A program made the translations under genes and the position numbers. Of a stretch of DNA of 36,515 nt, positions 32,068-36,515 are shown piece by piece. The stretch is from Micromonospora sicca (GTDB lineage: Bacteria > Actinomycetota > Actinomycetes > Mycobacteriales > Micromonosporaceae): positions 1-36,515 of the forward strand of contig NZ_QGKS01000410.1 of assembly GCF_003172935.1 (NCBI RefSeq), given 5' to 3'. The notes beneath the pieces are model-generated. The model did not search any database. It was not told where the DNA came from and was given only the letters and a program-made list of their open reading frames with translations. How positions within the stretch are numbered: the first letter of the stretch is position 1; every line of letters begins with the position of its first letter.

Positions 32068-32834
32068 TGACGGTGGCGGTACGGGTCATCCCCTGTCTGG
32101 ACGTGGACGCCGGGCGGGTGGTCAAGGGGGTCAACTTCCTCGACCTGCGCGACGCCGGCGACCCGGTGGAGCTCGCGGCGGCGTACGACCGCGCGGGCGC
32201 GGACGAGCTGACCTTCCTCGACGTCACCGCCTCCGCCAGCAACCGGGGGACCATGCTCGACGTGGTGCGCCGCACCGCCGAGTCGGTCTTCATCCCGCTG
32301 ACCGTCGGCGGCGGCGTACGCCAGGTCGCCGACGTCGACACGCTGCTGCGCGCGGGCGCGGACAAGGTCGGCGTGAACACCGCCGCCATCGCCCGGCCGG
32401 AGCTGATCGCCGAGATCGCCGACCGGTTCGGCCGGCAGGTGCTGGTGCTCTCGCTCGACGTCCGGCGGGCGCCGGCCGGCACCACGCCGAGCGGCTTCGA
32501 GGTGACCACCCACGGCGGCCGTCGGGGCGCCGGGATCGACGCCGTCGAGTGGGCGCGGCGCGGCGCGGAGCTGGGTGCGGGGGAGATCCTGCTGAACTCG
32601 ATGGACGCCGACGGCACCAAGGCCGGCTTCGACCTGGCGCTGATCCAGGCGGTCCGCGCCGTGGTCGACGTGCCGGTGATCGCCAGCGGCGGCGCCGGCG
32701 AGGTCGCGCACTTCCCGCCGGCGATCGGCGCGGGGGCCGACGCCGTGCTGGCGGCCAGCGTCTTCCACTTCGGCGAGCTGACCGTCGGCGAGGTCAAGGA
32801 CGCCCTGCGCGGAGCCGGCCACCCGATCCGCTGA
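32067..32834 (+). CDS. hisF: Imidazole glycerol phosphate synthase, cyclase subunit
   Basis: TIM-barrel cyclase that joins PRFAR with ammonia from HisH, giving imidazole glycerol phosphate and AICAR. 255 residues. Catalytic Asp12 in IPCLDVDAGRVVKG and Asp131 in LVLSLDVRR; phosphate sites at VGGGVRQVAD near 80-89 and SGGAGEVAHF near 210. Separated from hisH-priA by the ohr cassette. Confidence 0.96.
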   Translation: MTVAVRVIPCLDVDAGRVVKGVNFLDLRDAGDPVELAAAYDRAGADELTFLDVTASASNRGTMLDVVRRTAESVFIPLTVGGGVRQVADVDTLLRAGADKVGVNTAAIARPELIAEIADRFGRQVLVLSLDVRRAPAGTTPSGFEVTTHGGRRGAGIDAVEWARRGAELGAGEILLNSMDADGTKAGFDLALIQAVRAVVDVPVIASGGAGEVAHFPPAIGAGADAVLAASVFHFGELTVGEVKDALRGAGHPIR

Positions 32835-32930
32835 CCACGCCCGGCTTGACCGACTCCGGATCGCCGAGGTGGCGGTGTCCCCGGGCGCCGGATGCCCCTG
32901 GGTCGCCGATCTGGAGGCGGAGCGCGCGGG

Positions 32931-33392
32931 TCAGCCCCGGCCGGAGTGGCCCTCGGGGGAGCGGCGCGGGGCCGGGATCGAGCGGACCAGATGCTCCTGG
33001 ACGGCGGCGGCGTGGTCGTCCTCGGCGAGGCTCCAGTCCGCGGTGCCCGGGGTGTGCCGACGGCTCAGCACCCCCTGCACGGTGTCCACCGTGGTCGCCA
33101 CCCCGGCGCTGGGCCGGGTGCGCCAGAGCCGTTCCCCGTCCGACGTGATCCGGAACCAGCCGTCCGAGACGCTGACCAGCCCGGCGCCGGCCAGCCGGCG
33201 GACCGCGCCCTCCACCTCGTGCCGTTCCGGGATGGACTGGTTCAGGTGGTCGGCGGTGGAGAGCACGTCAGCCAGGCGCACGCCCTCGGGCCGCCGGGTC
33301 GAGGCGGACCGGCGGTGCCGACCGGCGCCGCTCGCGATGACCAGTGAGACGAAGATCCAGGCGTCGGTCCAGTGCCATCCGTTCTCCCCCAT
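32931..33392 (-). CDS. Small protein with hydrophobic N-terminus and winged-helix-like domain
   Basis: 153 residues, not recognised. A short hydrophobic stretch (AWIFVSLVIASG, about 11-22), a basic patch, then a region that reads like a winged helix: LADVLSTADHLNQSIPERHEVEGAVRRLAGAGLVSVSDGW with a following strand FRITSDGERLWR. ATG 33392 is chosen because the upstream in-frame sequence is low-quality, with no family-like features; a CATCAT box 7 nt before it could be a weak leaderless -10. Points away from hisF. Confidence 0.6.
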   Translation of the reverse strand: MGENGWHWTDAWIFVSLVIASGAGRHRRSASTRRPEGVRLADVLSTADHLNQSIPERHEVEGAVRRLAGAGLVSVSDGWFRITSDGERLWRTRPSAGVATTVDTVQGVLSRRHTPGTADWSLAEDDHAAAVQEHLVRSIPAPRRSPEGHSGRG

Positions 33393-33519
33393 GCACGAAA
33401 TGATGCCCGGCCGCGACGGCGCAGCAAACACCCGGTTTTCCCCTGGCGCATCACCGCAGCTCACCACGGGTCCGGGCGATTCCGTCCGGTCGCGGTCGGC
33501 GCGAGGCCGGTCACCGTGA

Positions 33520-33624
33520 GTGTCCGGCGGTCCCGCGACCGGACACGCCGGGGCCGCGCGACGGACACGCCGGACCGCGCGACCGGACACCAGGACGCTC
33601 GGCGGGGGCCGCGCGACCCGACAC
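33520..33624. repeat. Short GC-rich repeats in a 253-nt gene-free gap
   Basis: Four near-copies of CGCGACCGGACAC at 33534-33546, 33556-33568, 33578-33590 and 33612-33624, plus an inverted copy GTGTCCGG (33520-33527) forming an 8-bp stem with 33539-33546. They lie in the gap 33393-33645 between two minus-strand genes, which shows no coding sequence I trust. Confidence 0.5.
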
Positions 33625-33645
33625 CAGGGCCGGGCCGGGGAGCGG

Positions 33646-34332
33646 TCAGGCCGCCTCGGTGGCCCGGTCGGCCGGACCGGCCGCGCAGACCGCCGGCTCC
33701 GGGGTGGACACTGCCGGCTCCGGCCGGGGGGCCACCGCGAAGAGCGGGATGAAGACCTGGGCCAGCGGCCCGATGGCGAGCGCGTAGGCGACCGTGCCGA
33801 CGCCGACGGTGCCGCCGAGCAGCCAGCCCAGCGCCAGCACCGCCACCTCGATGACCGTGCGGACAAGTCGGACGGACCGCCCCGGGCGGCGGGCGACGTA
33901 CCCGGTCATCAGGCCGTCGCGCGGGCCGGGGCCGAGCCGCGCGCCGAGGTAGAGGCCGGTGGCGGCGCCGTTGAGCACGATGCCGGCGACCAGCAGGCCG
34001 ATCCGTACCGGCAGCGGCCCGCCGGCCGGCAGCACCGCGAGCGTGCCGTCGACCACCAGGCCGATCACCACGACGTTGCTGACCGTGCCCAGGCCGGGGC
34101 GCTGCCGCAGCGGGATCCAGAGCAGCAGGACGAGGGCGCCGACCGCGATGGTGACCGTGCCGAAGGAGAGCCCGGTCTGCCCGGCGAGGCCCTGGTGGAA
34201 CACGTCCCACGGGTCGAGCCCCAAGCCGGACCGGATCATCAGCGCCATGCTGACCCCGTAGAGGGCGAGCCCGACGTAGAGCTGGCTCAGCCGCCGGGCC
34301 GGCCGGTGCCGGAGATTGCCAATCACTGCCAT
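33646..34332 (-). CDS. YczE/YitT-type membrane protein
   Basis: 228 residues with about five to six hydrophobic segments. Typical stretches: YGVSMALMIRSGLGLDPWDVFHQGLA (quoted as two parts: up to GLGLDPW, then DVFHQGLA), LGARLGPGPRDGLMTG and RTVIEVAVLALGWLLGG. Function unknown in the family. ATG 34332 is preferred: TAGGGT (minus) lies 7 nt before it. Its Pro/Ala-rich C-terminal tail looks cytoplasmic. Divergent from a MocR regulator, a pairing also known as yczE/ycxD in Bacillus. Confidence 0.82.
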   Translation of the reverse strand: MAVIGNLRHRPARRLSQLYVGLALYGVSMALMIRSGLGLDPWDVFHQGLAGQTGLSFGTVTIAVGALVLLLWIPLRQRPGLGTVSNVVVIGLVVDGTLAVLPAGGPLPVRIGLLVAGIVLNGAATGLYLGARLGPGPRDGLMTGYVARRPGRSVRLVRTVIEVAVLALGWLLGGTVGVGTVAYALAIGPLAQVFIPLFAVAPRPEPAVSTPEPAVCAAGPADRATEAA

Positions 34333-34390
34333 GCATGCCACCCTAGGGGCCAATCCCAGGTCTTCAAGCAGCCAATTTCGGAGGGGTGGC
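34333..34390. promoter_or_regulatory. Shared divergent promoter/operator region with GCCAAT repeats
   Basis: On the minus strand, TTGAAG (34367-34362), 16-nt spacer and TAGGGT (34345-34340) form the yczE-type gene promoter. GCCAAT occurs at 34318-34323, 34349-34354 and 34371-34376, and inverted (ATTGGC) at 34417-34422. The middle two are 22 bp apart, about two helical turns, as expected for direct-repeat operators of MocR proteins. GGAGGGG (34380-34386) serves the plus-strand gene. Confidence 0.55.
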
Positions 34391-35848
34391 ATGACAAGCC
34401 AGGTGCGTGGCATCCAATTGGCCCGGCTGCTCGGCCAGTGGCACGCGCTGCCCGGCCGGCGGCGGAGCCCGGACTACGCCGCGCTCGCCGCCGCGGTCCG
34501 TGGCCTGCTCGCCGACGGCCGGCTTCCCCTGGGGGTACGCCTGCCGGCCGAGCGGGAGCTGGCCGAGGCGCTGCGGATCAGCCGGACCACGGTCACCGCC
34601 GCGTACCGGGAGCTGCGGGAGACCGGCCACCTGGCCAGCCGCCGGGGCGCCGGCAGCTGGACCATGCTCCCGGGCACCCACCGGGTGGCCAGCACCGGCC
34701 TGTGGACCCCGCTGGACGACCGGGACATGATCGACCTCGGCGTCGCCGCGCTCGCCGCCCCCGCCCAGCTCCTCCCGGCCGCCCGGGCCGCCGCCGAGGA
34801 CCTGCCGCGCTACCTGAGCGGCGCCGGCTACCACCCCACCGGGATCATCGAGCTGCGTGAGGCGGTCGCCCGGTCGTACACCGAGCGGGGCCTGCCCACC
34901 AGCCCCGAGCAGATCATGGTCACCAGCGGCACCCAGCACGCGCTGGACCTGGTGCTGCGGTTGGCGCTGTCGCCCGGCGGCGGGGTGCTGGTCGAGTCCC
35001 CGACCTACCCCAACGCCCTCGCGGCGCTCGCCGCCCGCCGGGCTCGGATCACCACCCACGGGCTCGCCGCCGACGGCGCCGGCTGGGACGCCGACCTGTT
35101 GCTCGGCAGCATCCGGCAGACCCGGCCGAAGTTGGCCTACCTGATCCCGGAGTTCCAGAACCCGACCGGCCACCTGATGGCGGCCGAGCTGCGCGAGCGC
35201 CTCGTCGGCGCGGCCCACGCCGCCGGCACCGACCTGGTCGTCGACGAGTCCTTCGTGGACCTGCCGTTGGACGGCACCGAACTGCCCCCGCCGACCGCCA
35301 CCTTCGACCGGCACTCCCGGGTCATCTCCATCGGCGGGATGAGCAAGCCCTACTGGGGTGGCCTGCGGATCGGCTGGGTCCGCGCCTCCGCCCCGCAGGT
35401 GCAGCGGCTGGCCGCCGCCCGGGTCGGGGTCGACATGGCCAGCCCGGTGCTCGACCAGCTCGTGGCGGTGCACCTGCTGGCCGACGCGCCGGCCATCGTG
35501 GCCGCCCGTCAGGCCCAGCTCACCGCCCAGCGCGACGCGCTGATCGGCGCGCTGGCCGAGCGGCTGCCGGACTGGCGGGTCGCCGTCCCGCGCGGCGGCG
35601 TGACGCTCTGGACCGAGCTGGACGGCCCGATCTCCAGCGCCCTGGCCCGGGCCGCCGAGGAGGTCGGCGTACGGCTGGCGCCCGGCCCCCGGTTCGGCCT
35701 GGACGGCACCCTCGAACGCTTCCTGCGGCTGCCCTTCACGCTGCCCGCCGCGGACCTGGTGGAGGCGGTGGGCCGGCTCGCCGCGGTCCGCTACGACCTG
35801 GACCGCGCCGGCCGCCCGCAGTGGCGGGAGCCCTCCGTCATCGCCTGA
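34391..35848 (+). CDS. MocR-family regulator: GntR winged helix fused to PLP aminotransferase domain
   Basis: 485 residues. N-terminal GntR winged helix (about 28-95; RLPAERELAEALRISRTTVT, then AYRELRETGHLASRRGAG), a short linker, and a fold-type I aminotransferase domain (about 115-470). The PLP Lys is Lys319 in IGGMSKPYWGGLRIGW; the pyridine-ring strand LVVDESFVDL and PEFQNPTGH are present. MocR proteins use PLP or a PLP-amino acid adduct as ligand. ATG 34391 has GGAGGGG upstream; an earlier in-frame ATG (34316) lies inside the divergent gene. Likely controls the divergent YczE-type gene. Confidence 0.92.
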   Translation: MTSQVRGIQLARLLGQWHALPGRRRSPDYAALAAAVRGLLADGRLPLGVRLPAERELAEALRISRTTVTAAYRELRETGHLASRRGAGSWTMLPGTHRVASTGLWTPLDDRDMIDLGVAALAAPAQLLPAARAAAEDLPRYLSGAGYHPTGIIELREAVARSYTERGLPTSPEQIMVTSGTQHALDLVLRLALSPGGGVLVESPTYPNALAALAARRARITTHGLAADGAGWDADLLLGSIRQTRPKLAYLIPEFQNPTGHLMAAELRERLVGAAHAAGTDLVVDESFVDLPLDGTELPPPTATFDRHSRVISIGGMSKPYWGGLRIGWVRASAPQVQRLAAARVGVDMASPVLDQLVAVHLLADAPAIVAARQAQLTAQRDALIGALAERLPDWRVAVPRGGVTLWTELDGPISSALARAAEEVGVRLAPGPRFGLDGTLERFLRLPFTLPAADLVEAVGRLAAVRYDLDRAGRPQWREPSVIA

Positions 35849-35900
35849 GGCCGGCGCTCCTGACCTGCCTGTTCAGGCTCGTGTCGCCTGCCGCGGCTGG

Positions 35901-35913
35901 GAGACTGCGCAGG
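35901..35913 (+). promoter_or_regulatory. Possible leaderless -10 element of the LtrA-family gene
   Basis: GAGACT (35901-35906) lies 6 nt before GTG 35913; weak by itself, but the geometry repeats that of better boxes in the window. Confidence 0.3.
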
Positions 35914-36515
35914 TGGGGGACGGCGGCGGCACCCGGTGGTCGCGGGGTGTGCAGCGCGGCGCGCCCGGCTCCCGGACGACCCGGCTGGAGCTCTTCTACG
36001 ACCTGGTCTTCGTCTTCGCCTTCCTCAACGTCACCAGCCTGACCTCGAGCACGCCCACCCCGGTCAACCTGTTCCGGTGCCTGCTGGTGCTCGCGCTGCT
36101 GTGGTGGTGCTGGACGGGCTTCGCCGGCATGGCCACCCTGGTCCGCGCCGACCGGGGCGTGTTGCCGGTGGTCGGCTTCACCACTGTGGCCGCCACCTTC
36201 CTGCTGGCGCTGACCATGCCGGGGGCGTTCGTCGACCGGCCGGGCGGGTTGAACGGTCCGCTGGTCTTCGCCGGCTGCTATCTGCTGGTTCGCGCCGCGC
36301 AGCTGGCCATCGTCGGCTGGCTCGCCCGGTCCGACCCGGTCGAGCGCCGGCGCTGGCTGCTGCAGGCCGCCCTGCCGGTGGTGGCCTCGGCGCTGCTCAT
36401 CGCCGCCGGCGTGGTGCCGTCTCGGATCGACGGTCGACCCGTCGCGATCGCGGTCCAGCTCGGGTTCTGGACGCTGGCGCTGGCCATCGAGTTCGGGGTC
36501 GGCACTGGGGTGGGC
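35913..36515 (+). CDS. Low-temperature-requirement A (LtrA) family membrane protein, 3' end off-window
   Basis: Open to the window edge, about 201 residues visible. After a short Gly/Arg-rich N-terminus comes the LtrA family start TTRLELFYDLVFVFAFLNVT, followed by about five more hydrophobic segments including LLWWCWTGFAGM and LLALTMPGAF. Function unknown beyond the family name, which comes from a Listeria cold-growth gene. GTG 35913 is chosen by frame and a -10-like box 6 nt upstream; GTG 35949 is the alternative. Confidence 0.85.
   Translation, partial: MGDGGGTRWSRGVQRGAPGSRTTRLELFYDLVFVFAFLNVTSLTSSTPTPVNLFRCLLVLALLWWCWTGFAGMATLVRADRGVLPVVGFTTVAATFLLALTMPGAFVDRPGGLNGPLVFAGCYLLVRAAQLAIVGWLARSDPVERRRWLLQAALPVVASALLIAAGVVPSRIDGRPVAIAVQLGFWTLALAIEFGVGTGVG

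Noticed and set aside
33461..34336. Alternative minus-strand frame overlapping the YczE-type gene
   Set aside because: Its product is Arg/Gly-rich without segments; the other frame has a clear membrane-protein pattern.

Overview
The window is a very GC-rich stretch with GTG/TTG starts and almost no TTA codons. It joins the division and cell-wall (dcw) cluster, a lspA/rluD block, and a histidine operon of actinobacterial type. The MurE DNPR motif (meso-diaminopimelate), Wag31-type DivIVA, SepF, YlmG, PriA-type HisA and a MinD-like ATPase with an Arg/Pro/Glu-rich N-terminus fit a Micromonosporaceae member, most likely Micromonospora or a close relative. The genus is inferred from gene content and style, not from a search.

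Layout. 1-15218: ftsI (5' end off-window), murE, murF, mraY, terminator-like hairpin, ftsW, murG, murC, ftsQ, promoter, ftsZ, yggS, sepF, yggT, divIVA, strong hairpin. murD is missing from its usual place between mraY and ftsW, and the ylmD/yfiH-type gene usual between ftsZ and yggS is also missing. 15293-18509: a membrane protein with a C-terminal Cys/His cluster, a DUF167 protein, a cation/proton antiporter and a DksA/TraR-type zinc-finger protein. 18576-23681: lspA, rluD, a membrane-anchored protein, a MinD/ParA-like ATPase and a multi-pass membrane protein. 23596-24300 (minus): a stand-alone LON-domain protein whose 3' end overlaps the previous gene.

24407-29976: hisD, hisC, hisB, a 53-residue membrane protein, hisH, a 107-residue membrane protein, priA (hisA), ridA. 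hisF (32067) is separated from these by an ohrR-ohr peroxide-response unit and a quinone-oxidoreductase-like gene. 32931-36515: a small winged-helix-like protein (minus), a divergent YczE-type membrane protein / MocR regulator pair, and the start of a LtrA-family membrane protein.

Most notable points. (1) From hisD to ridA every stop codon overlaps a start codon. Where spacers exist they are short repeat elements or linkers that are themselves open as micro-ORFs of 5-40 codons, beginning on one gene's stop and ending on the next gene's start. One such element looks like an 80-bp insertion flanked by a 9-bp direct repeat, and it places the hisH start inside a 13-bp perfect hairpin. (2) murD is absent and a hairpin stands in its place. 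(3) At least eight genes have a TANNNT-like -10 box 6-8 nt before the start codon, pointing to leaderless mRNAs. (4) The only in-frame TTA codons I noticed are in yggT (two) and priA (codon 6).
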